A DNA stretch of 30,857 nt from an uncultured Solobacterium sp. (GTDB lineage Bacteria > Bacillota_I > Bacilli_A > Erysipelotrichales > Erysipelotrichaceae), in contig CALISH010000174.1 of assembly GCA_938041275.1 (NCBI GenBank), positions 1 to 30,857 on the forward strand, in the 5' to 3' direction. Positions within the stretch are counted from its first letter, which is position 1. The number at the start of each line of letters is the position of its first letter. The notes beneath the pieces are model-generated. The model was given only the letters and a program-made list of their open reading frames with translations. It was not told the DNA's origin and did not search any database. Shown here piece after piece: positions 1 to 7,244 of this stretch. A program made the position numbers and the translations under genes.

Positions 1-14
1 TGGTGTGAGAGGTC

Positions 15-42
15 GGAAGTTTTAAAACTCTTTAAAACTTCC
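15..42. repeat. 12-bp perfect inverted repeat at left edge
   Basis: GGAAGTTTTAAA (15-26) and its reverse complement (31-42) are separated by ACTC. The arms form a stable hairpin in either strand, but no long T-run follows on either side. It may be a second, weaker terminator between the leftward gene at 105-539 and whatever lies left of the window. The first 14 bases are too short to assign to a gene. Confidence 0.5.
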
Positions 43-60
43 TCCTACTCGATTGAGTAT

Positions 61-95
61 AAAAAAAAACTTCCGTAGCAAAATGCAGAAGTTTT
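61..95 (-). terminator. Rho-independent terminator of the histone-like gene
   Basis: Read on the minus strand, AAAACTTCTG pairs with CGGAAGTTTT (10 bp, one G-T wobble) around a 10-nt loop, and nine T residues lie at 69-61. It starts about 10 nt after the stop codon of the leftward gene, so it is its intrinsic terminator. Confidence 0.85.
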
Positions 96-104
96 AATGT
101 AAGA

Positions 105-539
105 TTACTTTTTCTTTGTAGTCTTCTTAGCTGGTTTAGCAGCTTTCTTTGTTACTGGTGCCTTTGTTGTTTTCTTTGTAGTTACTGGTTTTGCGACTTT
201 CTTCTTAGTAACTTTCTTTGCAGCAGGCTTAGCAACTGTCTTTTTAGCTACTGGTTTTGCGACTTTCTTAGCCGGAGTAGTTTTTTTGGCAAGTTTCTTT
301 TCAGTCTTTACTGTTGCCTTCTTAGTTGGTTTCTTTGAGGCAGTCTTTTTTCCATTCTTTTCCATATCTGCAATAATTAGATCACATAAGTAACCCTTTA
401 CAGATTCTTTAGCTTCAAGCCAAGCGATAACTGTTTTCTCAACTTTATTGTTAAAGCGGACTGAGAATGAGCGGTAGTTGTTTCTGTTGTAGTTGTTGTT
501 ATACTCTAACTTTTGTTTGTACTGCGACTTTTTTGCCAT
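105..539 (-). CDS. Histone H1-like lysine-rich protein with ribbon-helix-helix-like N-terminus
   Basis: 144 residues in two parts. Residues about 22-62 (SFSVRFNNKV, then an AWLEAKESVKGYLCDLI helix pair) resemble the small ribbon-helix-helix proteins common in Bacillota, which bind DNA as dimers. Residues about 63-144 are a low-complexity Lys/Ala/Pro/Thr tail built from KKVAKPVAKK- and KKTTKK-like repeats, as in bacterial histone H1-like proteins. It is very basic and probably binds nucleic acid. The start has a good ribosome site (AAGGAG) 8-9 nt upstream. It is the only leftward gene before 21.9 kb and diverges from serS. Nucleoid compaction is inference; the precise family name is not certain. 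Confidence 0.8.
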   Translation of the reverse strand: MAKKSQYKQKLEYNNNYNRNNYRSFSVRFNNKVEKTVIAWLEAKESVKGYLCDLIIADMEKNGKKTASKKPTKKATVKTEKKLAKKTTPAKKVAKPVAKKTVAKPAAKKVTKKKVAKPVTTKKTTKAPVTKKAAKPAKKTTKKK

Positions 540-560
540 ACCTATTCTCCTTATTATTAA

Positions 561-575
561 AACAACTGAGTTGTT
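561..575. repeat. Inverted repeat in the 5' UTR of the histone-like gene
   Basis: AACAAC (561-566) and GTTGTT (570-575) form a perfect 6-bp inverted repeat around TGA. It lies between the predicted -10 box of the leftward gene and its start codon, where a repressor would act. The protein's own ribbon-helix-helix-like domain makes autoregulation a possible, untested reading. Confidence 0.35.
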
Positions 576-586
576 AAATCATCTTA

Positions 587-615
587 AATATATCACTGTT
601 TTGCTACATTGACAA
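587..615 (-). promoter_or_regulatory. Promoter of the histone-like gene
   Basis: On the minus strand a -35 box TTGTCA (615-610), exactly 17 bp, then a -10 box TATATT (592-587). The expected start is near 580, giving a leader of about 40 nt. The -35 hexamer overlaps the -35 hexamer of the divergent serS promoter by five bases. Confidence 0.65.
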
Positions 616-637
616 ATCAATGTCAAAATGATTAAAT
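609..637 (+). promoter_or_regulatory. Promoter of the serS T-box transcript
   Basis: A perfect -35 box TTGACA (609-614), 17 bp, then TTAAAT (632-637), with transcription expected near 644. The -35 box lies inside an inverted repeat, TTGACA-6-TGTCAA (609-626), and is shared with the divergent leftward promoter, so one protein or polymerase on this site could affect both directions. Confidence 0.6.
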
Positions 638-783
638 TATTTTGTTAAAACGTCGATAGAGAATAGTAGTACAAAAGCATTTTCAGAAAGGTAACGGATG
701 ATGTGAGTTATCATTGTGATGTATGAATCCACTCTTGAGTGAAACTAATACTTTCCGGTTGTGCCGTTATCGCTAATGAAGTG

Positions 784-813
784 GTTAAATTGTTTCACGT
801 GAAACAATTTAAC
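784..813. promoter_or_regulatory. parS: parS site 1, inside the serS T-box leader
   Basis: A 30-bp perfect palindrome with no central spacer. Its core, TGTTTCACGTGAAACA (791-806), is identical to the consensus parS bound by Spo0J/ParB in Bacillus and relatives. It ends three bases before the antiterminator strand starts, so in RNA it would form Stem III of the T-box, with the central CACGUG as the loop. A ParB that should read it is encoded at 13126-14019. Confidence 0.93.
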
Positions 814-835
814 AAAAAGGGTGGCACCGCGTTGA

Positions 836-870
836 CATCGTCCCTTTGATGGATGATGCTTTTTTATTTT
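836..870 (+). terminator. T-box-controlled terminator before serS
   Basis: CATCGTCC (836-843) pairs with GGATGATG (851-858), with one G-T wobble, followed by a run of T from 860. The antiterminator uses CCCTTT from the 5' arm and loop, so the two structures exclude each other. This is the switch point of the serine T-box. Confidence 0.85.
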
Positions 871-887
871 TAGAGAAGAGGTAAATT

Positions 888-2189
888 ATGATAGATATTA
901 ATCTAATTAGAGAAAATCCAGAATTAGTAAAAGAAAACATCAAAAAGAAGTTCCAAGATGAAAAGTTAGTACTTGTTGATGAAGTACTAAGCATGGATGC
1001 AGAGTATCGCGCAGCGAAAACACGAGGAGATACTCTACGTGGAGAAAGAAATAAGATTTCCAAACAAATTGGTCTCTATATGAGAGATAAAAATATCGAA
1101 GCCGCAGAACAGGCAAAACAATCCGTAAAGGACATGGATGCGGAATTGGAAAGTTTAGAAGTTAAAGAAGCTAAGCTGGCGGAAGAAATCAAAAATAGAA
1201 TGATGGTAATTCCAAATATCATTGATCCTTCTGTTCCAATCGGAAAAGATGACTCCGAAAATGTAGAAATCCAAAAATATGGAGAACCAGTCGCTCCTTC
1301 ATTTGAAATTCCATATCACACAGATATTTTAGAAAAGCTTGCAGGTATTGATATTGATAGTGCAGGTAGAACATCAGGCAATGGTTTCTATTACTTACAA
1401 GGAGATATTGCTAGATTGCATTCATCTATCTTATCTTACGCTAGAGACTTTATGATCAATCGTGGATTTACATATTTCATTCCTCCATTCATGATTCATA
1501 GCAGTGTTGTAACAGGTGTTATGAGTTTTGCGGAAATGCAGAATATGATGTATAAGATTGAAGGTGAAGATTTATATCTTATCGGTACATCAGAACACTC
1601 TATGATTGGTCGCTTTATGGGTCAAATCTTAAAAGAAGAGGATTTACCATACGCTTTAACTTCATATAGCCCATGTTTCCGTAAGGAAGTTGGTGCACAT
1701 GGAATTGAAGAAAGAGGTCTATATCGTGTACACCAATTCGAAAAACAAGAAATGGTTGTAGTGTGTAAGCCAGAAGAATCAAAGGGATGGTATGATAAGT
1801 TATGGCAGAATAGCGTAGACTTCTTCCGCTCATTAGACATTCCAGTAAGAACATTGGAATGCTGCTCTGGTGACTTAGCAGATCTTAAGGTTAAGAGTTG
1901 TGATGTTGAAGCTTGGTCTCCACGTCAGAAGAAATACTTCGAAGTTGGAAGCTGCTCTAACTTAGGTGATGCACAAGCTAGAAGACTTGGAATTCGTATC
2001 AAGGGTGAAAAGGGTAACTACTTTGCACATACACTAAATAACACAGTAGTAGCACCACCACGTATGTTAATTGCCTTTGTTGAAAATAACTTAAATGAAG
2101 ATGGATCTCTCAATATTCCAGAACCACTCAGACCTTATATGGGCGGACAGGAAAAGATTGTTCCTCCAACAAAGAAGAAGAGTTTCTAA
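888..2189 (+). CDS. serS: Seryl-tRNA synthetase
   Basis: 433 residues, the usual bacterial length. It charges tRNA-Ser with serine in the cytoplasm. Residues about 1-110 form the Lys/Glu-rich coiled-coil arm that grips the long variable arm of tRNA-Ser. The class II core follows: TSEH, motif 2 around SPCFRKEVGAHGIEERGLYRVHQF, then TLECCSGD, and motif 3 PPRMLIAFVENN near the C-terminus. The start at 888 has the ribosome site AGAGAAGAGG. Expression is controlled by the serine T-box upstream, and both ends of the gene carry a parS site. In Bacillus serS is also origin-proximal, just ahead of tadA/scr/dnaX. Confidence 0.98.
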   Translation: MIDINLIRENPELVKENIKKKFQDEKLVLVDEVLSMDAEYRAAKTRGDTLRGERNKISKQIGLYMRDKNIEAAEQAKQSVKDMDAELESLEVKEAKLAEEIKNRMMVIPNIIDPSVPIGKDDSENVEIQKYGEPVAPSFEIPYHTDILEKLAGIDIDSAGRTSGNGFYYLQGDIARLHSSILSYARDFMINRGFTYFIPPFMIHSSVVTGVMSFAEMQNMMYKIEGEDLYLIGTSEHSMIGRFMGQILKEEDLPYALTSYSPCFRKEVGAHGIEERGLYRVHQFEKQEMVVVCKPEESKGWYDKLWQNSVDFFRSLDIPVRTLECCSGDLADLKVKSCDVEAWSPRQKKYFEVGSCSNLGDAQARRLGIRIKGEKGNYFAHTLNNTVVAPPRMLIAFVENNLNEDGSLNIPEPLRPYMGGQEKIVPPTKKKSF

Positions 2190-2195
2190 AACACG

Positions 2196-2225
2196 AAGGA
2201 TTGTTTCACGTGAAACAATCCTTTT
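2196..2225 (+). terminator. parS: parS site 2 forming the serS 3' hairpin
   Basis: A 28-bp perfect palindrome (2196-2223) followed by a short T-run, just after the serS stop. The centre is again TGTTTCACGTGAAACA (2202-2217), and the 20-bp core ATTGTTTCACGTGAAACAAT is identical to the site in the T-box. It sits where an intrinsic terminator belongs, between serS and the separately promoted SRP RNA. The T-run is only four bases, so termination may be incomplete. Calling it parS is secure by sequence; the terminator role is inference. Confidence 0.88.
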
Positions 2226-2237
2226 AAAATACACTCT

Positions 2238-2265
2238 TGGACAAGTACGATAAATTTGCTATAAT
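2238..2265 (+). promoter_or_regulatory. Promoter of the SRP RNA
   Basis: TGGACA (2238-2243), 16 bp, then TATAAT (2260-2265) preceded by TGC, an extended -10. Transcription would begin near 2271, at the 5' end of the SRP RNA helix. The perfect -10 fits a highly expressed stable RNA. Confidence 0.7.
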
Positions 2266-2270
2266 CATAC

Positions 2271-2350
<80 letters not shown>

Positions 2351-2358
2351 TTTATTTT

Positions 2359-2853
2359 ATGAAAACACACGAAGAATATATGGAACTAGCTCTAGAAGAA
2401 GCTAGAAAAGCAGAAGAAATAGATGAAGTGCCTGTTGGATGCATCATAGTATGTGATGGAGAAGTAATTTCACGTGGACATAATCTTAAAGAACAACTGA
2501 ACCAAGCATATGCACATGCAGAAATGATGACAATTCAGAAAGCTGCAGAAATAAAAGGCAACTGGTGCCTCAATGATTGTGATTTATATGTAACATTAGA
2601 GCCATGTATGATGTGTACAGGAATTATCAACCTTTCTCGTATTAGAACGGTATATTATGGTACGCAGGATCCAAAGGGTGGTTGTTTGGAGACGGTAATT
2701 GATTTAAAGAAGATAAATCGATTAAATCATTATCCAAATATTGTAGGGAATATCCTACAAAAAGAGTGTAGTGAGATTCTAACAAATTACTTCCGCAAAA
2801 AACGAGAAATCACAAAAGAAAAAAAACAGAAAAATAAAGCCAATATACAGTGA
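2359..2853 (+). CDS. tadA: tRNA-specific adenosine deaminase TadA
   Basis: 164 residues. It converts A34 to inosine in tRNA-Arg(ACG). The zinc deaminase motifs are HAEMM (HAE with the catalytic Glu) and PCMMC. The family N-terminus (EYMELALEEARKAEEIDEVPVG) fixes the start at ATG 2359. An upstream in-frame ATG at 2326 lies inside the SRP RNA and would add unrelated residues, so it was not used. No Shine-Dalgarno sequence is visible: the ATG follows the T-run of the SRP RNA almost directly. tadA may therefore depend on read-through of the SRP RNA. The C-terminus is lysine-rich (RKKREITKEKKQKNK). Confidence 0.95.
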   Translation: MKTHEEYMELALEEARKAEEIDEVPVGCIIVCDGEVISRGHNLKEQLNQAYAHAEMMTIQKAAEIKGNWCLNDCDLYVTLEPCMMCTGIINLSRIRTVYYGTQDPKGGCLETVIDLKKINRLNHYPNIVGNILQKECSEILTNYFRKKREITKEKKQKNKANIQ

Positions 2854-2883
2854 ATTCCTACATGTGAATGTAGGAATTTTGTT
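2853..2883 (+). terminator. Terminator after tadA
   Basis: AATTCCTACA (2853-2862) pairs perfectly with TGTAGGAATT (2869-2878) around a 6-nt loop, ending in TTTTGTT. The T-run merges directly with the extended -10 of the dnaX promoter. Confidence 0.8.
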
Positions 2884-2888
2884 ATAAT
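2880..2888 (+). promoter_or_regulatory. Extended -10 promoter of dnaX-ybaB-recR
   Basis: TGTTATAAT is a perfect extended -10 (TGn plus TATAAT). No good -35 box is visible, since the upstream bases belong to the tadA terminator. Transcription would start near 2895, about 15 nt before the dnaX ATG. Confidence 0.55.
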
Positions 2889-2909
2889 GAATACACTGGG
2901 AGAAAAATA

Positions 2910-4628
2910 ATGTCAAAGCAAGCGTTATATCAAAAATATCGTTCTGCAAACTTCGAAGAAGTAGTAGGACAAGAGTATATAGTTCAATCGATTAAAAATG
3001 CAGTGCGTGAGCATAAAGTAGGCCACGCATATCTTTTCTGTGGTCCAAGAGGTACAGGAAAGACTACAATGGCAAGACTTCTTGCAAAAGCAGTAAACTG
3101 TGAACATCCAGAGAAGGCTCCATGTGAAGAATGCGATAACTGTAAAGCTGCGAATAACGGAACACATCCAGACATTATTGAAATTAACGCTGCGAATGAA
3201 ACTCACGTGGAAGATATCCGTGATTTAATTGATCGTAGTAAACTTGCACCTATGCAAGGACATCACAAGGTATATATTGTCGACGAGGTTCATCAGTTAT
3301 CTAGTGCAGCATCCAGTGCATTATTGAAGACGTTAGAAGAGCCGCCAGAAAATGTCATCTTTGTGCTAGCCACAACAGACCCACAAAAATTACTCCCAAC
3401 AATTATTTCGAGATGTCAACGCTTTGACTTTACAAAATTACGTAAAGATCAAATCAAGAATCATCTATTAGATATCGCTAAGAAAGAAAATATCTACTTA
3501 GATGAAGAAGCTGCAGAGAATATTGCGATTTTATGCGATGGTGGTATGCGTGATGCGCTAAGTATTATGGATCAATGTGCTTCCTATACAAGTGATCATA
3601 TTACTGCAGAAGAAGTAGATCATATCTATGGATTAGCATCTGTTGAAGAAAAGATAAACTTAATTCATTCAATTCATGCAGGAAACTTAGAAGATATCCT
3701 TATGAGAACTAAGAAGTATGAACATCAAGGTATCGATTTCCAGAAGTTTACGGATGGCATGATAGATATCCTGAAAGATGTAGTAATTTATCATTCTACG
3801 AAGAAAGATAAATTACTAAAATTAATTTCAAAAGAACAAGCTGAGAACCTATCAGAAACCCTATCACAGAAAACATGCATGCATATAATTGAAAAGATGT
3901 TTGATTCTAAAGATAAATTTAGAATTGCGACTTCTTCAGCAAGCTGTTTTGAAGTAATTTGTTTAGGTTTAGCAATTCAACCTACCACAGAAACAGTAGT
4001 GGTTGAAAAACGTGTGGAAGTTCCTATTCAACAAAAGGAAAGTGAATATGTTGTTCCTACAGTAAAACTGAAAGAACCAGAAAAACCAGTAGAACAACCA
4101 CAAGAAATTAAAGAAGAACAAAAGCCAGCAGAGCCAATAAAAACAGCGGCTTCTACAAGTTCTAATGAACTGTCAAGTGATGAAATTTTGACGCTTCTCG
4201 TACAGTGCCAGAAAGCAATTAAATACGAAGATGATGAGAAGTTCAACAAGATTCATAGCTTGTTTGATATGAATAGTAAGAAATATACATCACTGCTAGA
4301 AGAAACAAGAATAGTAGCAAGTGGACTTGATTGTGTGGTATTAGCTACAGATTCGAAAGTTCTAGCAAATCGAATGAATGAACCAAAGATGAACCAAAAG
4401 TTATATCAATTCGCAAGAGAAACATTAGGGATTGATAAAATGTTGTATATCGCTACAAATGATGCGATGAAAGATGCAACTTTAAAGTTTATCGAATTGA
4501 AGAAAGCAGGTAATTTGCCACAACCAAAATCAATTGTTCGATATACAATTGAAAAACCACAAGAAGTATCAACAGAAGATAAGGTAAAAGCAATTTTTAA
4601 CCCTGAAATATTAGAAATAGAGGAATAG
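2910..4628 (+). CDS. dnaX: DNA polymerase III subunit gamma/tau
   Basis: 572 residues, close to Bacillus DnaX. It is the clamp-loader ATPase that loads the beta clamp and ties polymerases to the helicase. Visible: Walker A GPRGTGKT (45-52), four zinc cysteines (C64, C72, C75, C78), Walker B VDEVH (124-128), LLKTLEEPP and the sensor/arginine region ATTDPQKLLPTIISRCQRF. A Glu/Pro/Lys-rich linker (about 375-420) leads to a tau-like C-terminal domain. The start at 2910 has GGGAGA upstream. It forms an operon with ybaB (3-nt gap) and recR, the classical Bacillota arrangement. I saw no convincing programmed frameshift signal. Confidence 0.97.
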   Translation: MSKQALYQKYRSANFEEVVGQEYIVQSIKNAVREHKVGHAYLFCGPRGTGKTTMARLLAKAVNCEHPEKAPCEECDNCKAANNGTHPDIIEINAANETHVEDIRDLIDRSKLAPMQGHHKVYIVDEVHQLSSAASSALLKTLEEPPENVIFVLATTDPQKLLPTIISRCQRFDFTKLRKDQIKNHLLDIAKKENIYLDEEAAENIAILCDGGMRDALSIMDQCASYTSDHITAEEVDHIYGLASVEEKINLIHSIHAGNLEDILMRTKKYEHQGIDFQKFTDGMIDILKDVVIYHSTKKDKLLKLISKEQAENLSETLSQKTCMHIIEKMFDSKDKFRIATSSASCFEVICLGLAIQPTTETVVVEKRVEVPIQQKESEYVVPTVKLKEPEKPVEQPQEIKEEQKPAEPIKTAASTSSNELSSDEILTLLVQCQKAIKYEDDEKFNKIHSLFDMNSKKYTSLLEETRIVASGLDCVVLATDSKVLANRMNEPKMNQKLYQFARETLGIDKMLYIATNDAMKDATLKFIELKKAGNLPQPKSIVRYTIEKPQEVSTEDKVKAIFNPEILEIEE

Positions 4629-4631
4629 AAA

Positions 4632-4937
4632 ATGGATATTCAGAAATTAATGGAACAGGCTCGCCAGATGCAAGATAATCTAGGCAAAATCGAAGAAGAA
4701 CTAAACGCCACTGAATATGAAGGTAAAGCAGGTGGAAATGGTGTAAAGGTTGTTGTAAACGGAAGAAATGAAGTGCAGTCTGTAGAAATCGCAGATGATC
4801 TCATGTCAGTAGACAACAAGGAAATGTTACAAGACTTAATTCTAATTGCAGTCAATGAAGCGGTAGATAAGGCATTCCAAGATAGAGAAAATAAACTTGG
4901 CTCAGCCACAAGTGGATTAAAACTTCCGGGGATGTAA
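4632..4937 (+). CDS. ybaB: YbaB/EbfC nucleoid-associated protein
   Basis: 101 residues, family-typical. It starts MDIQKLMEQARQMQDNLGKI, contains the central EYEGKAGGNGVKVVVNGRNEVQSVEI strand region and ends GLKLPGM. Family members are dimers that bind DNA and are linked to nucleoid structure or recombination; the exact role is not settled. It sits between dnaX and recR, as in most bacteria, and is surely co-translated with them (3-nt gaps on both sides). Confidence 0.95.
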   Translation: MDIQKLMEQARQMQDNLGKIEEELNATEYEGKAGGNGVKVVVNGRNEVQSVEIADDLMSVDNKEMLQDLILIAVNEAVDKAFQDRENKLGSATSGLKLPGM

Positions 4938-4940
4938 AGA

Positions 4941-5537
4941 ATGTACCCAAAAAGTTTAACCAAACTGATTGAACGTTTGAAATTCTTGCCAGGAGTAGGT
5001 GAAAAGACAGCGGAAAGATACGCATTTTCTATCATGGAAATGAATCTCCAAGAAGCTAAAGAATTCGCCCAGGCAATTAATGACGTTCATGAAAAAATAA
5101 CCCATTGTAAAATATGCGGAAATCTTTCTGAGAAAGAGGAATGCGAAATCTGTCGTGATGATAGTCGAAATCAAAAACAAATCTTCGTAGTACAGTCTCC
5201 TAAAGATGTGATCGCAATGGAAAAAACAGCGGAATACCGTGGTACATATCACGTATTAAATGGTTTGATTTCTTCAAGCAAGGGAATTATGCCAAATAAC
5301 TTAAATATTGACTCATTACTTGCAAGACTACCTGAGGCAGAAGAAGTGATTTTAGGCACAAACATCACGATTGATGGGGAAACAACAGCGATGTATTTAG
5401 ATAAGCTCATTACATCACGCTACCCACACGTATTAGTGACTCGAATTGCACACGGACTTCCATCTGGCGGAATGCTCGATTACGCAGATGAAATGACACT
5501 TGCACATGCATTAGCAGACCGTCGCAAAATGAAATAG
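4941..5537 (+). CDS. recR: Recombination mediator protein RecR
   Basis: 198 residues, the normal length. It acts with RecF/RecO to load RecA on gapped DNA. Visible: an N-terminal helix-hairpin-helix (FLPGVGEKTAERYA, 15-28), a C4 zinc finger (CKIC...CEIC; C56, C59, C68, C71), a TOPRIM domain from about residue 81, and the C-terminal ARLPEAEEVILGTN and ARGLPSGG-like segments (here AHGLPSGGMLDYADE). It is the last gene of the dnaX-ybaB-recR unit, with fhs following after 15 nt. Confidence 0.97.
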   Translation: MYPKSLTKLIERLKFLPGVGEKTAERYAFSIMEMNLQEAKEFAQAINDVHEKITHCKICGNLSEKEECEICRDDSRNQKQIFVVQSPKDVIAMEKTAEYRGTYHVLNGLISSSKGIMPNNLNIDSLLARLPEAEEVILGTNITIDGETTAMYLDKLITSRYPHVLVTRIAHGLPSGGMLDYADEMTLAHALADRRKMK

Positions 5538-5552
5538 AAAAGAGGTGTTTCT

Positions 5553-7220
5553 ATGAACATAGATTTAAAGATTGCACAAGCAGCTGTCCTAGAGCCAATT
5601 GATAAAATTGCGCATAAAGCAGGAATCCCAGAAGAGTACTTGGAAATGTATGGCAAAGAAAAAGCCAAAGTAAGCATTAAACTCATGGAAACACTAGTAG
5701 ACAAACCAGATGGAAAACTGGTATTGGTAACAGCTATCAATCCAACAAAAGCAGGTGAAGGAAAGTCCACAACGACGATTGGATTAGCAGATGGATTATC
5801 CAAGGTTGGTAAGAATGTGATGGCATGTTTACGTGAACCATCGTTAGGCCCGGTCTTTGGCTTGAAGGGTGGTGCAACTGGTGGAGGATATGCACAGGTA
5901 GTCCCAATGGAATCTATCAACCTGCACTTCACGGGTGATATGCATGCAATCACGACAGCCAATAACTTAATTGCGGCCATCTTAGACAATTCAATCTTCC
6001 AAGGCAATCCACTTAATATCGATCCAACAAGAGTTACCTGGAAGCGTTGTTTAGATATGAATGACCGTACACTACGTGACATTACAATTGCACAGAAGAA
6101 AAAATCAAATGGTGTTGAAAGAGAAGATCATTTTGTGATTACAGTAGCTTCTGAAGTAATGGCCATCTTGTGTCTTTCAAAAGATTTACAGGATTTTGAA
6201 AAGAGAATTGGCAAAGCAGTTGTTGCGTATACATACGATGATCAACCAGTAACTGTGGATGATATTCAAGCTGCTGGTGCTGCTACAGTTGTGATGAAGG
6301 AAGCAATTAATCCAAACTTAGTACAAACTCTAGAACATACTCCAACATTCATACATGGTGGTCCATTCGCAAATATTGCGCATGGATGTAACTCTGTTAT
6401 CGCTACCAAGATGGCAGTTAAGTTAGCAGATTATGTTGTGACTGAAGCAGGATTTGGTGCAGATTTAGGAGCTGAAAAGTTTTTAGATATTAAGTGTCGA
6501 TTAGCAGAACTAGAGCCTTCAGCAGTTGTGGTAGTCTCAACAATTCGCGCTCTTAAGATGCACGGAGGTGTTAAACAAGAAAATCTTGATCAACCAAATA
6601 TTGAAGCTATGCTTGCAGGTGCGAAGAACCTGCAAAAACACATTGAAACAGTTCAAAGTTTCAAACTTCCATTTATTGTTGCTATCAACAAGTTTGCTAA
6701 AGATAGCAAAGAAGAAGTAGATGCGCTACTGACATGGTGTCATGAAAATAACTATCCAGTTTCAGAAGCGGATGGATGGGCAAAAGGTGGAGATGGTATG
6801 TTAGATCTCGCAAATAAAGTTGTAGATATAACTGACCATGCATGCAAGTATCAACCAATCTACGATGTGGAAGATTCCATTGAAACAAAAATAAAAAAGA
6901 TTTGTGAAGTAGTATATGGTTCACCACTTGTAGAATTTAGTGAACTAACCAAAACAAAGATTCAGGACTTTATCAAACATGGATGGGATAAGTTACCGGT
7001 ATGTATGGCAAAGACACCATTATCACTGAGTGATGATCCTGCCCTTAAAGGAAGACCAGAAAATTTTGTGACACATATTACAGATATCTCAGTATCTGCT
7101 GGGGCAGGCTTTGTGGTTGTTTACACTGGGAATGTACTCACAATGCCAGGACTTCCAAAGGTACCTGCAGCAGTCAATATGGGTATTGATGAAAATGGAG
7201 AAACCTACGGTTTATTCTAA
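5553..7220 (+). CDS. fhs: Formate--tetrahydrofolate ligase
   Basis: 555 residues, full length. It makes 10-formyl-THF from formate, THF and ATP, feeding purine and fMet-tRNA synthesis or one-carbon fermentation. Visible: the P-loop-like NPTKAGEGKSTTT (63-75), the EPSLGPVFGLKGGATGGGYAQ segment, the FTGDMHAI region and the conserved C-terminus GLPKVPAAVNMGID. The start has GAAAAGAGGTG upstream. It follows recR closely and probably reads through from it; this position is not the Bacillus arrangement, so it looks like a lineage-specific insertion into the origin-proximal block. Confidence 0.97.
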   Translation: MNIDLKIAQAAVLEPIDKIAHKAGIPEEYLEMYGKEKAKVSIKLMETLVDKPDGKLVLVTAINPTKAGEGKSTTTIGLADGLSKVGKNVMACLREPSLGPVFGLKGGATGGGYAQVVPMESINLHFTGDMHAITTANNLIAAILDNSIFQGNPLNIDPTRVTWKRCLDMNDRTLRDITIAQKKKSNGVEREDHFVITVASEVMAILCLSKDLQDFEKRIGKAVVAYTYDDQPVTVDDIQAAGAATVVMKEAINPNLVQTLEHTPTFIHGGPFANIAHGCNSVIATKMAVKLADYVVTEAGFGADLGAEKFLDIKCRLAELEPSAVVVVSTIRALKMHGGVKQENLDQPNIEAMLAGAKNLQKHIETVQSFKLPFIVAINKFAKDSKEEVDALLTWCHENNYPVSEADGWAKGGDGMLDLANKVVDITDHACKYQPIYDVEDSIETKIKKICEVVYGSPLVEFSELTKTKIQDFIKHGWDKLPVCMAKTPLSLSDDPALKGRPENFVTHITDISVSAGAGFVVVYTGNVLTMPGLPKVPAAVNMGIDENGETYGLF

Positions 7221-7244
7221 TTAATATAGAAAGGAGGAATCATA

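Larger units (their letters stand above)
644..870 (+). promoter_or_regulatory. T-box riboswitch leader of serS (serine-specific)
   Basis: The conserved T-box AAGGGTGGCACCGCG is at 817-831. Its UGGC would pair with the GCCA end of tRNA, and tRNA-Ser carries G73. Stem I is visible: AGAAAG at 685-690, then GGTAAC/GTTATC closing the GGATGATGTGA distal loop (696-706). The likely specifier is UCC (728-730), a serine codon, in the context GAA-UCC-A. AAAGGG (816-821) can pair with CCCTTT (842-847) as antiterminator, competing with the terminator at 836-858. Uncharged tRNA-Ser would therefore allow read-through into serS. The hairpin in the Stem III position is a perfect parS palindrome. Confidence 0.93.

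Noticed and set aside
1..60. tRNA 3' end or other RNA gene at the left edge
   Set aside because: No T-loop (GGTTCGA) or CCA-type acceptor pairing is visible; only a hairpin can be supported.
2461..2480. TTTCACGTGGACA inside tadA as a third parS
   Set aside because: Only the CACGTG centre and one flank match; the right arm differs from AAACA at most positions and the palindrome is broken.
4640..6082. Long antisense open frames opposite ybaB, fhs and other genes
   Set aside because: They mirror strongly conserved genes on the other strand, lack ribosome sites and show no family features.
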